From assembly GCF_003097355.1 (NCBI RefSeq), contig NZ_PYUI01000005.1, forward strand, positions 157,052 through 221,051: a stretch of 64,000 nt of DNA, written 5' to 3'. Under the pieces are notes generated by a model. It did not search any database, was not told the DNA's origin, and saw only the letters and a list, made by a program, of their open reading frames with translations. Origin of the DNA: Arthrobacter sp. H-02-3. GTDB taxonomy: Bacteria > Actinomycetota > Actinomycetes > Actinomycetales > Micrococcaceae. Made by a program: the position numbers and the translations under genes. Positions 34,733 through 42,513 of this stretch are shown piece by piece; within the stretch, counting starts at the first letter, position 1; each line of letters opens with the position of its first letter.

Positions 34733-35992
34733 ATGAGTGATCCTCTCCCCCAGTCCCGGCGGCCTGGCATCCGCGCCGCGATGTTCGTGGACTTCGACAA
34801 CGTCTATACGGGCCTGATGGCTTTGGACCCCGCCGCGGCCAAGAGGTTCGCCGAGGATCCCAAGCACTGGACGGAAGCGCTGGCCGACGGCGGCACAGGT
34901 GCGGAATCCCGGCGTTTCCTGATCCGCAACTGCTACCTCAACCCGGTGATCTACTCCAAGTACCGGCCCTATTGGACCCGGGCGGGCTTCCGCGTGATCG
35001 ACTGCCCCTCCCTCACGCAGCGCGGCAAGTCCAGCACCGACATCAACCTGGTCCTGGACGCGATGGATGCGCTGTCCGGCGCGGCGCATGTTGAGGAATT
35101 CTTCGTTGCCTCGGCGGATGCGGACTTCACCTCGCTGGTTCAGAGGTTCCGGGCGGCCGACCGGATGACGACGGTCATCGCCGCCGGGGCTGTGGCGTTC
35201 GCGTACCGGGAGATGGCCGACAGCGTGGTGGAGTCCCACGACTTCGTGGCAATCCTCAACGGCACCTCGGCCGAGATCCCCCGCATGGTGCCCTCCGCCG
35301 GACTTGCCGCCCCGCTCCGCACCGCACCGGGTGTTTCCGTGGCCGCGACGACGGCCGCCGACGAGGTCCGCGCCCTGGTGCAGGCCGCGCCCGGTCCGGT
35401 CACCGGGGCCGTGGCAGCGCACAGGGCCCTAACCGCTGACCCGTCGCTGAAGACCGATTGGGGCGGTCACGGAAAGTTCGGGGCCTGGATCGCGCAGATC
35501 GGCCAGGGCGTCCAATACTCATCCACGCCGTCCCCCGGCTGGGTATGGGACGCGAAAAGGTTCTCGCCGGAGCTGTCCTCGCTGGCCTCGGAAGGCAGGC
35601 CGGCGATCGAGGAGCAGGTCACCCGGGTCACCGACGTGCCGGCCCTCTCCGCCGATCAGTTCCGGCAGGTCTTCGTCTCGCTGGAGGCGAAGCTCCGCGA
35701 GCACCCCGGCAACCGCAGCGAACTCGCCCGATCCGTCCGGGACGACTGTGTGGCGGCCGGGCAGCCGGTGTCCCGCTCGGCCGTCAACTTCGTGATCCAG
35801 GGCGTGGTGTACGCCGGAGGCTCCCTCTCCGACGACATGACCGCCAGGGACCTCGCCGCCGCGTGGGCCAGGAACGTTGAAGAGCTCTGCCGGCTCGCCC
35901 TCATGGAGTTCGACGACGCCGAGAAGGTTGCGCTCAAGCGCTGGGCCGGCGGCGGCCTGCTGGAGTCCACCGGCGGCAGTTCCCGGGCCTAA
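34733..35992 (+). CDS. NYN domain protein with C-terminal LOTUS/OST-HTH-like region
   Basis: A 419-aa protein. Residues 12-180 form a NYN (PIN-like nuclease) domain: AAMFVDFDNVY with acidic D20/D22, a second acidic site in KSSTDINLVLDAMDAL, and FVASADADFTSLVQRFR. Residues about 205-265 (LVQAAPGPVTGAVAAH to WDAKRFSPE) resemble an OST-HTH/LOTUS winged helix, as in other NYN-LOTUS proteins, and a second helical region follows to about 405. NYN proteins are metal-dependent RNases. Partner and target RNA are unknown. Confidence 0.8.
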   Translation: MSDPLPQSRRPGIRAAMFVDFDNVYTGLMALDPAAAKRFAEDPKHWTEALADGGTGAESRRFLIRNCYLNPVIYSKYRPYWTRAGFRVIDCPSLTQRGKSSTDINLVLDAMDALSGAAHVEEFFVASADADFTSLVQRFRAADRMTTVIAAGAVAFAYREMADSVVESHDFVAILNGTSAEIPRMVPSAGLAAPLRTAPGVSVAATTAADEVRALVQAAPGPVTGAVAAHRALTADPSLKTDWGGHGKFGAWIAQIGQGVQYSSTPSPGWVWDAKRFSPELSSLASEGRPAIEEQVTRVTDVPALSADQFRQVFVSLEAKLREHPGNRSELARSVRDDCVAAGQPVSRSAVNFVIQGVVYAGGSLSDDMTARDLAAAWARNVEELCRLALMEFDDAEKVALKRWAGGGLLESTGGSSRA

Positions 35993-36005
35993 GGCTGCGC
36001 CCCAC

Positions 36006-36038
36006 ACGGACGGCGGCGGGCCTCCCGCCGCCGTCCGT
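36006..36038. terminator. Strong terminator hairpin after the NYN gene
   Basis: ACGGACGGCGGCGGG (36006-36020) pairs perfectly over 15 bp with CCCGCCGCCGTCCGT (36024-36038), loop CCT, 14 bp after the stop codon. Confidence 0.75.
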
Positions 36039-36170
36039 TCGCGCTTAGCGGGTGTTGTGCAGTTCCCTTCGCCTGCCCGACCCTCGACGAGTCCGCGCGT
36101 CCCCTCGACCCCGGCGCCTGCAGACCGATAGAGTTCCCGCATCTGTTCCGGACAATTCTTAGGAGCCCTC

Positions 36171-36847
36171 GTGCTTAAAGGAATCAGTAGGATGACAGGT
36201 GCCGTGGCGGGGCTGGTGCTTTCGCTCGGCATGATCGCACCGTCGGTGGCGGCAGTGGCCGCGGCGGGCTACGACATCCGTTCCGCCTCCAGCCTGCAGG
36301 TGGTGGTCAACAAACACCGGCAACTGAACCCTGCCACATACGTGCCGGCGCAGCTGGTCAGGGTCCAGGGGGAACGGTTGCGGGCGGAGGCTGCGGACGC
36401 CTACAAGCAGTTGACCAGGGCCGCCAAGGCGGCCGGCGTGAACATCATTCCCATCCCATCAGCGGTTACCGGTCTTTCAGCCAGCAGGCCAGCCTCTATA
36501 ACAGCTACGTGAGCCAGTACGGACAGGCGACGGCGGATACCTTGGCCGCGAGAGCCGGCTACAGTGAGCACCAGACCGGTCTGGCGATGGACATCGGCAA
36601 TGCCAGCGGAACCTGCGCCCTGCAAGCCTGCTTCGCGAATACCCCGGCGGGGCAGTGGGCGGCTAAGAACTGCCGGGACTACGGATTCATCATCCGCTAT
36701 CCGGCCGGCGCCGAGGCCACTACCGGCTACACCTACGAGCCATGGCATCTGCGTTATGTGGGAAAGAACGTCGCCCTCGATATGAGCAGCACGGAGACCC
36801 TTGAGGATTACTTCGGCCTGGAAGCGGCCCCGGATTATCTCCAATAA
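36171..36847 (+). pseudogene. VanY-type D-alanyl-D-alanine carboxypeptidase, frameshifted
   Basis: Frame 1 runs from GTG at 36171 (behind AGGAG) to a stop at 36510-36512 and encodes a signal peptide (GAVAGLVLSLGMIAPSVAA) plus the start of the enzyme. The rest is in another frame, 36461-36847: SGYRSFSQQASLYNSYVSQY, then the zinc motif SEHQTGLAMDIG and the catalytic EPWHLRYVG. CCATC at 36451-36455 is repeated at 36456-36460; removing one copy joins the frames (NIIPI-SGYRSF) into a normal protein of about 224 aa. The intact protein would trim D-Ala from peptidoglycan stem peptides outside the membrane. Cause could be mutation, slipped-strand switching, or a sequencing error. Confidence 0.85.
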
Positions 36848-36868
36848 GGCGGCGACGCGCAGACCCGT

Positions 36869-38872
36869 CTACGTAGCCCAGTCGGCGTCGTCGTAGGGGC
36901 GTCCGCGGAAGTGGGCGCGGAGATACTCTCCTACCACCGCAGCTCCCAGATCCCCGGCGTCGGGCGCCACCACCCGGCCGTCGATCCGGCGGGCCATCCG
37001 CTGGACGAACCGTTCCAGGCCTGGGTCGTCGCCGAGCCGGAAGAACGTGGCCTGCGTGCCGGCACGCCCAAGGCGGTCCAGCTCGGCGATGGTGACACGG
37101 ATGGTCTCCTGGTCCGGCGGCCAATTGAACCACGAGTCGCCGTCGGCCAGCAGGTGCGCGGTGGGTTCGCCGTCGGTGACCACCAGGAGAACCGGCTGCA
37201 TGGACGGGTGCTGGCGGAAGAATCTGCCGGCGAGCAGCAATCCGTGGTGCAGGTTGGTTCCTTGCTCGCGCAGGGCCGGCAGGGACGTGAGCTCGCCGAT
37301 ATCCATGGACTGCGCGTACCGGCCGAACGTGATCAGCTGCAGCCGGTCGCCGCGGAACCGGGTTGTGACCAGGTGGTGCAGGGCGAGTGCGGTGCGTTTC
37401 ATGGGCACCCACCGTCCCTCGGCGGCCATGGAGAAGGACACGTCCGCGAGCAGGACGACGGCGGCCTGCGTGCGCGCTTCCGTCTCGGTCACTTCGATGT
37501 CACCCACGGCGAGGCGCAATCCGCGCCCCGGGTCACCTCCGTCGGCAATCGTGCGGCGGATCGCGTTGGTGATGGTTCGGGTGACGTCCCACGGTTCGGC
37601 GTCGCCGAACTCCCACTGGCGGCTGGAGCCGGTCTGTTCCCCGGCCGCCCCGGCAACGCGCGTGTCCCGGCGCCCCTGCCGCCCGGAAAGCTGCTTGGCG
37701 GTGTCCCGCAACAGCGACCTGCCGAGCCGTCGCATGGCCTGCGGTGACAACCGGAGATCGCCGTCGACCCCGCGCCGGCGGAAGCCGCCGTCGTGCATGG
37801 CCTTTTCGATCTCCGCGAGCGTCCGGGCGGACACGGCAGCGTCCTGTCCCAGCTGCCGGGCGAGCGCGTCCAGGTCCAGGTCGTCCAGGCGGGAGCCGTT
37901 GTAGGACTGGGAGAGCTGTTCGGCGAGTTCGTCGAGCTCGGCGAGGTCCTGCAGCACGCCGGTGCCGTCGCCGAGGCCCAGCCCCTCCTCGCCCTCAAAG
38001 CGTTCGGAGCCGGACCAGTCCTCGCCGGGGCGCAGCGCCTGCAGGTTGGCATCGAGTTGGCCCAGCTGTGCCATAAGCTCCGGGGAGCCGAACGCCTGGG
38101 CGGAGAGCCGCATCAGCTCCTCGCGCTGCTCGGCGGACATGGACCGAAGCATCCGCTGGGCGGCGGCCGCGCGCTGGGCGAGCGCGTCGATCAGCTCCTC
38201 GACGGACTGCGGGTTCTCCGGGAAGAACTGGCCGTGTTTGGCCATAAACTCCTGGAAATCCGCGTCGGCGTCCTCCCCGCGCCGGTGTTTGTCGAGGAGT
38301 TCGTTGAGGTCCTGCAGCATCTCGGCCACGGCCGCGCGGTCCTCCTCCGTGGCGCCCTCGAGCGCCTGCTTCATCCCGGCGAACCGCTGGTCCAGGATCT
38401 CGCGGCCCAGCAGGTCCTTGATCCGCTCGTAGGCCTCCCGGGCGGTGCTGGACTGCCAGTCATAGGACGCGAGTTCGTTGACCGCTGCCGCCGTGGATTT
38501 GGGCAGGTTCTGCAGCTGCATCTCCCGTAAGGCGCGGTCCGTGTCGTCCATCATGGCGTCGCGGGCGAGCTGTTTCCGCTCCTCCAGCACCGCAGTGTCG
38601 AGCAGCTTCTGGACCTCACTGAGGGTGCCGTCCAGCCGGTGCCGGCTTAGCAGGTCACTGCGCCGCTGCTGTACGCGACCGGCGAGGTCATCGAGCCCTT
38701 CCCGGCTGCGGCCGCCGCGCCGCAGGAACTCCTGCAGGGCGTGCCGGGGCGAGTAGCCTGCCATCACGTCCTCGGCGACGGCCTCAAGTGCCTCTGCGAG
38801 GTCGACCGGCGGGGCGAGCGGATCGGGTCCTCCCGTATACCGGCCGTATCGGGACCGGTTGTGAACGCTCAT
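36869..38872 (-). CDS. VWA domain protein (CoxE/ChlD-like), partner of AAA+ ATPase
   Basis: A 667-aa protein. A long helical acidic N-terminal part (about residues 20-400, rich in Glu/Leu/Gln) precedes a von Willebrand A domain at about 455-640 with the MIDAS motif DVSFS in VVLLADVSFSMAAEGRW and VTDGEPTAH. It follows the AAA+ gene with a 14-bp gap. MoxR/ChlI-type ATPases with VWA partners act as metal-insertion or protein-remodelling machines. The client is unknown; no chelatase pathway genes are adjacent. Confidence 0.82.
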   Translation of the reverse strand: MSVHNRSRYGRYTGGPDPLAPPVDLAEALEAVAEDVMAGYSPRHALQEFLRRGGRSREGLDDLAGRVQQRRSDLLSRHRLDGTLSEVQKLLDTAVLEERKQLARDAMMDDTDRALREMQLQNLPKSTAAAVNELASYDWQSSTAREAYERIKDLLGREILDQRFAGMKQALEGATEEDRAAVAEMLQDLNELLDKHRRGEDADADFQEFMAKHGQFFPENPQSVEELIDALAQRAAAAQRMLRSMSAEQREELMRLSAQAFGSPELMAQLGQLDANLQALRPGEDWSGSERFEGEEGLGLGDGTGVLQDLAELDELAEQLSQSYNGSRLDDLDLDALARQLGQDAAVSARTLAEIEKAMHDGGFRRRGVDGDLRLSPQAMRRLGRSLLRDTAKQLSGRQGRRDTRVAGAAGEQTGSSRQWEFGDAEPWDVTRTITNAIRRTIADGGDPGRGLRLAVGDIEVTETEARTQAAVVLLADVSFSMAAEGRWVPMKRTALALHHLVTTRFRGDRLQLITFGRYAQSMDIGELTSLPALREQGTNLHHGLLLAGRFFRQHPSMQPVLLVVTDGEPTAHLLADGDSWFNWPPDQETIRVTIAELDRLGRAGTQATFFRLGDDPGLERFVQRMARRIDGRVVAPDAGDLGAAVVGEYLRAHFRGRPYDDADWAT

Positions 38873-38886
38873 GGGCTCTCCTGTAG

Positions 38887-40275
38887 TCAGCCGTAGATCG
38901 TCGCCTCGTCGTCGGACTCCTTGGAGATCCGCCGGGCGAGGTAGAGCCCTTCCAGTGCAAGTTCGACGGCGGCGGCTCGCTGCCCGTCGTTTGTCGCGCC
39001 CAGGCGCTCAGTGATTTCGTCGTAGAGGCTGGATCCGTTGAGGGGCGGAAGATTTTGGAGGAACTCCCGCGCTGTGACCAGTTCCCCGGTGGTCACCGTG
39101 GAATGACCGTCGAGGGCGGCCACGAGCGGACCCATGTCGATGCCGTGGAAGTGCGCCCGCACCGCTTCCGCGGTAGCCATGCGCAAAAGGTGGTCCAGGA
39201 TGTCCTGTTCCCGCCCTTCCTCGCCCGACTCGAACTCAATCTTCCCTCCGAGGACCTCCACCGCCGCGTCCAGGTCGATGATCCGGGCGACGGCTTCGTC
39301 TTCTCCGCGGACGCTGGCGCGGCGCAGGGCGGCCGCGGCGACGGTTTCGGCACCGGCAATGGCGAACCGCGCGGAAACCCCGGAGGTCTGGTTGATCGCC
39401 GGGGACTGCCGCAGCGCCCGGGTGTAGCGGGCCAGGATCTCGAGGATGACTGGCGGGACGCCGGCCACCAGGTGCCCCTCCTGCCGGATAACGGCGACCT
39501 CGTCGTCGAGCTCGATCGGGTAATGGGTGCGGATCTCGGCACCGAAGCGGTCCCGCAGCGGCGTAATGATCCGGCCGCGGTTCGTATAGTCCTCCGGGTT
39601 GGCGGACGCGACGACCAGGACATCCAACGGCAGCCGCAGCACGTAGCCGCGGATCTGGATGTCGCGCTCCTCCATCACGTTGAGCATCGACACCTGGATC
39701 CGCTCGGCGAGGTCGGGCAGTTCGTTGATGGCGATGATTCCGCGGTTGGAGCGTGGGACCAGGCCGTAGTGGATGGTTTCCGGGTCGCCGAGACGGCGGC
39801 CCTCGGCCACCCGCATGGGGTCGACGTCGCCGATCAGGTCGGCGACGGAGGTGTCCGGCGTCGCAAGCTTCTCAACGTACCGTTCCGAGCGGTGGCGCCA
39901 CGACACCCGCAACCGGTCCCCCTCGGTGAGGGCACGGGCGCGGGAGTGCTCGGTGATGGGTTCGTACGGGTGTTCGTTCAGTTCCGAGTCCTCGATCACC
40001 GGCGACCACTCGTCCAGCAGCCCGGCCAGTGTGCGGAGGAGCCGCGTCTTGCCCTGTCCCCGTTCGCCCAGCAGGACGACGTCGTGGCCGGCGAGCAGTG
40101 CCCGCTCGAGCTGGGGCAGGACGGTCCGGCTGAAGCCGTACATCCCGGGCCAGGGATCCCGGCCGGCGGCGAGCGCGGCGAGCAGGTTGTCGCGGATTTC
40201 GCGGCGCAGGTCCTTGTGAACGTGGCCGGAGGCACGCAGTTCACCAACAGTGAAGATATCGGGGCGATCACTCAC
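38887..40275 (-). CDS. AAA+ ATPase (magnesium chelatase ChlI/MoxR-like)
   Basis: A 462-aa ATPase taken from GTG at 40275 (VSDRPDIFTVGELRASGHV); the ribosome-binding site GGAGG is too close, so the start is uncertain. Walker A is LLGERGQGKTRLL near residue 70, Walker B is IIAINELPDL with N in place of the usual D, sensor 1 is VVASANPEDY, and an arginine finger region TPLRDRFGAEI follows. Probably drives the VWA protein encoded next. Divergent from the phosphatase gene. Confidence 0.82.
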   Translation of the reverse strand: MSDRPDIFTVGELRASGHVHKDLRREIRDNLLAALAAGRDPWPGMYGFSRTVLPQLERALLAGHDVVLLGERGQGKTRLLRTLAGLLDEWSPVIEDSELNEHPYEPITEHSRARALTEGDRLRVSWRHRSERYVEKLATPDTSVADLIGDVDPMRVAEGRRLGDPETIHYGLVPRSNRGIIAINELPDLAERIQVSMLNVMEERDIQIRGYVLRLPLDVLVVASANPEDYTNRGRIITPLRDRFGAEIRTHYPIELDDEVAVIRQEGHLVAGVPPVILEILARYTRALRQSPAINQTSGVSARFAIAGAETVAAAALRRASVRGEDEAVARIIDLDAAVEVLGGKIEFESGEEGREQDILDHLLRMATAEAVRAHFHGIDMGPLVAALDGHSTVTTGELVTAREFLQNLPPLNGSSLYDEITERLGATNDGQRAAAVELALEGLYLARRISKESDDEATIYG

Positions 40276-40421
40276 TCCTCCACCGTAGACCTGTACCCGG
40301 CGGGGAATCGAGGGATTCTTTGAGATTCCTGAGCTTTGGGCCCGAGTGCGGCATACCGCTCTGCGCCTCCCCCTTCCCTCGCAAGCTCGGGCGGGGCCCC
40401 TGGCGCTACGCTTAGATCCTG

Positions 40422-41099
40422 ATGACTGCAGCAACTCCGCCGGCATCGCCGGCACCCGTCACGTCACCTGAGCGGCAGGGTACGCTCCTGCTTCTGGTGC
40501 GCCATGGGGAGACGCCGACGACAGGCACGGTCCTCCCGGGGCGCGCGCCCGGACTGCACCTGTCCGACCGGGGCTTGGCCCAGGCCGAACGGGTCGCGGA
40601 CCGGCTCTTTGGTCTACCGGTGGACGCCCTATATTCGTCCCCGCTGGAGCGCGCCTGCGAGACGGCGGAGCCGACGGTGACACGCACGGGACTGGAAGTA
40701 AACCACGACGACGGGCTGCTCGAATGCGACTTCGGCGACTGGACCGGATCTGCGATCGCCGACTTGGCGGCCCTGCCGGAATGGCAGACCGTCCAGCACA
40801 GCCCGTCCGCCTTCCGCTTCCCCAACGGCGAGAGCTTTCCGGAGATGCAGGCGCGGATCGTCGGCGCGATGGAGGCACTGCGTGCAGCCCACGCCGGGGG
40901 TGTCGTCGTGTGCTTTTCCCACGCCGATCCGATCAAGGCCGCGGTCGCCCATGCCCTGGGCACGCCCTTGGACCTCTTCCAGCGCATTGTCATCAGCCCG
41001 GGCTCGGTGTCGGCCATCTCGTTTGTGGAGGGTCAGGACCCGGCGGTGCTGATGGTGAATTCGACGGCGGAGCCGCTCAGTGGGTTGAGGGCACAGTGA
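40422..41099 (+). CDS. Histidine phosphatase family protein (MSMEG_4193 type)
   Basis: A 225-aa enzyme of the phosphoglycerate mutase/histidine phosphatase superfamily. The phosphohistidine motif is LLLVRHGETPT near residue 25, with SSPLERACETA and the second histidine in VVCFSHADPIKAAVAHALG. This actinobacterial MSMEG_4193-type group has no defined substrate; it is usually encoded next to the SCO1664-type protein, as here. TACGCT lies nine bases before the ATG. Confidence 0.88.
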   Translation: MTAATPPASPAPVTSPERQGTLLLLVRHGETPTTGTVLPGRAPGLHLSDRGLAQAERVADRLFGLPVDALYSSPLERACETAEPTVTRTGLEVNHDDGLLECDFGDWTGSAIADLAALPEWQTVQHSPSAFRFPNGESFPEMQARIVGAMEALRAAHAGGVVVCFSHADPIKAAVAHALGTPLDLFQRIVISPGSVSAISFVEGQDPAVLMVNSTAEPLSGLRAQ

Positions 41100-41145
41100 A
41101 TTCGGGGCAGCGTGCATTGGGACCTTCGGTGAAGCGGGGCGGCCG

Positions 41146-41847
41146 GTGTCCGGCCGGAAGCTGACACTGCTCCGCGAGGGCCGCGTCGAGCTGCTCGGGC
41201 GCATCCCGCGCAGCAGCAACGAGACGTTCCTGGTCCAGGTCTCCGGTGGGGACGACGCCGCGTATGCGGTCTATAAGCCGGAGGCCGGGGAACGGCCGCT
41301 GTCCGATTTCGAGCCCGGGCTTTACAAACGGGAACGCGCGGCCTACCTGCTCAGCGAGTCCCTGAATTGGGGACTCGTGCCGGCGACGGTGATCCGCGAG
41401 GACGCCCCCTTGGGGATCGGGTCGCTGCAGTGGTTCATCGAGTGCGACTTTCAGGAGCATTACTTCACCCTCTACGCTGACGCCCCTGAGACACACCGCG
41501 AGCTGGCGCGGATCGCCGTGTTCGATTACGTCGCCAACAACACGGACCGCAAGAGCGGCCACGTGCTGCGCGGCGACGACGGGCGGATCTGGGGCATTGA
41601 TCACGGGCTGTGCTTCTCGGCAGCATTCAAACTCCGCACCGTGATCTGGGACTTCGCCGGCGACCCCATCCCCGGTGCCCTGCTCGAGGACATCTCCTCT
41701 TTCGCGGAGGCCGCGCCTCCCGAGCTGGCCGAACTACTCGACGATGACGAGGTCACCGCCCTGCAGCGCCGCGTGCAGCGACTGCTGCGCGCAGGGGTGC
41801 TGCCGGTTGATCGCACCGGCATGCGTTACCCGTGGCCGCTCGTTTAG
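41146..41847 (+). CDS. SCO1664 family protein
   Basis: A 233-aa conserved actinobacterial protein starting at GTG 41146, 46 bp after the phosphatase gene. The N-terminal AVYKPEAGERPLSDF and the later AVFDYVANNTDRKSGHVL and IWGIDHGLCF segments give a kinase-like (PI3K/HipA-like) pattern with D...N and IDHG motifs. In many actinobacteria this gene and the phosphatase flank a DUF3090 gene; none is present in the 46-bp gap. Function unknown. Confidence 0.85.
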   Translation: MSGRKLTLLREGRVELLGRIPRSSNETFLVQVSGGDDAAYAVYKPEAGERPLSDFEPGLYKRERAAYLLSESLNWGLVPATVIREDAPLGIGSLQWFIECDFQEHYFTLYADAPETHRELARIAVFDYVANNTDRKSGHVLRGDDGRIWGIDHGLCFSAAFKLRTVIWDFAGDPIPGALLEDISSFAEAAPPELAELLDDDEVTALQRRVQRLLRAGVLPVDRTGMRYPWPLV

Positions 41848-41943
41848 GAGGGCAATACGTGGCGTAGGCGGAGCGACTTTGGATTTCTTAGAGACCTCAC
41901 GTCACACAACGCGACAGCATCCGGATCCGGACAAGCAACGCCC

Positions 41944-41949
41944 TACCCT
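41944..41949 (+). promoter_or_regulatory. Putative -10 box of a leaderless promoter
   Basis: TACCCT lies six bases before the GTG at 41956, with no Shine-Dalgarno sequence. It would drive the lipoprotein/ECF transporter operon. Confidence 0.45.
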
Positions 41950-41955
41950 TGACGG

Positions 41956-42513
41956 GTGACATTGACTAAAATCCGTACCGCCGCCGCGAGCTCCCTCGCC
42001 GCCGCAGGTCTCCTGTTTGCCCTCGCCGCCTGTTCGACGCCGGCCGCCACCCAGCCCACCTCCTCTGCACCGGCTTCCCCGGCAGCAACTTCCTCCAGCG
42101 CCGCCTCCGAGCCCTGCGCCGGCGTGAAGGTCATCACCGATTCGGGCGCCCTGAAGCAGGCCGCCGCTGACACGTCCGTTTGCGTTCCCGTGGACGCACC
42201 GACTCTCGCTTCCAAGGTGCTCGAAGACGCAAAGGTGAAGACCGAGGGCACTGCCGCATATCCCAAGGAACTGGTGTGCCGTGTGAACGGTGTACCCGCC
42301 GCAGACTTCGACATCGCCCACAAGGGCGGCACGTACCGGGAAGATTGCAGCAAGATGCCCGCCGCCTTTGCCTACTGGGCTCTCTGGGTCAAGCCGGCCT
42401 CCGGCGCCTGGGCATACGCGCAGGAAGGCCTCGGCACCCTGAAGGTTAACCCGGGAGAGAGCCTGGAACTGCTCTTCACGGTCGACGACGCACCGGCCGC
42501 ACCCGCGGCATGA
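41956..42513 (+). CDS. Lipoprotein with DUF4430/transcobalamin-like C-terminus
   Basis: A 185-aa lipoprotein starting at GTG. The signal peptide ends at LFALAAC (C26), followed by a Ser/Ala/Pro linker to about residue 50. The C-terminal half has AFAYWALWVKPASGAWAYAQ and GLGTLKVNPGESLELLF, the pattern of DUF4430, which is related to the transcobalamin C-terminal domain. Two cysteine pairs (about residues 54/75 and 111/129) may form disulfides. It overlaps the ECF transporter gene by ATGA and is probably its extracellular ligand-capturing partner (inference). Confidence 0.7.
   Translation: MTLTKIRTAAASSLAAAGLLFALAACSTPAATQPTSSAPASPAATSSSAASEPCAGVKVITDSGALKQAAADTSVCVPVDAPTLASKVLEDAKVKTEGTAAYPKELVCRVNGVPAADFDIAHKGGTYREDCSKMPAAFAYWALWVKPASGAWAYAQEGLGTLKVNPGESLELLFTVDDAPAAPAA

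Noticed and set aside
41848..41955. Possible cobalamin riboswitch before the lipoprotein/ECF operon
   Set aside because: Only 108 bp, no B12-box-like sequence, and the start has leaderless geometry.
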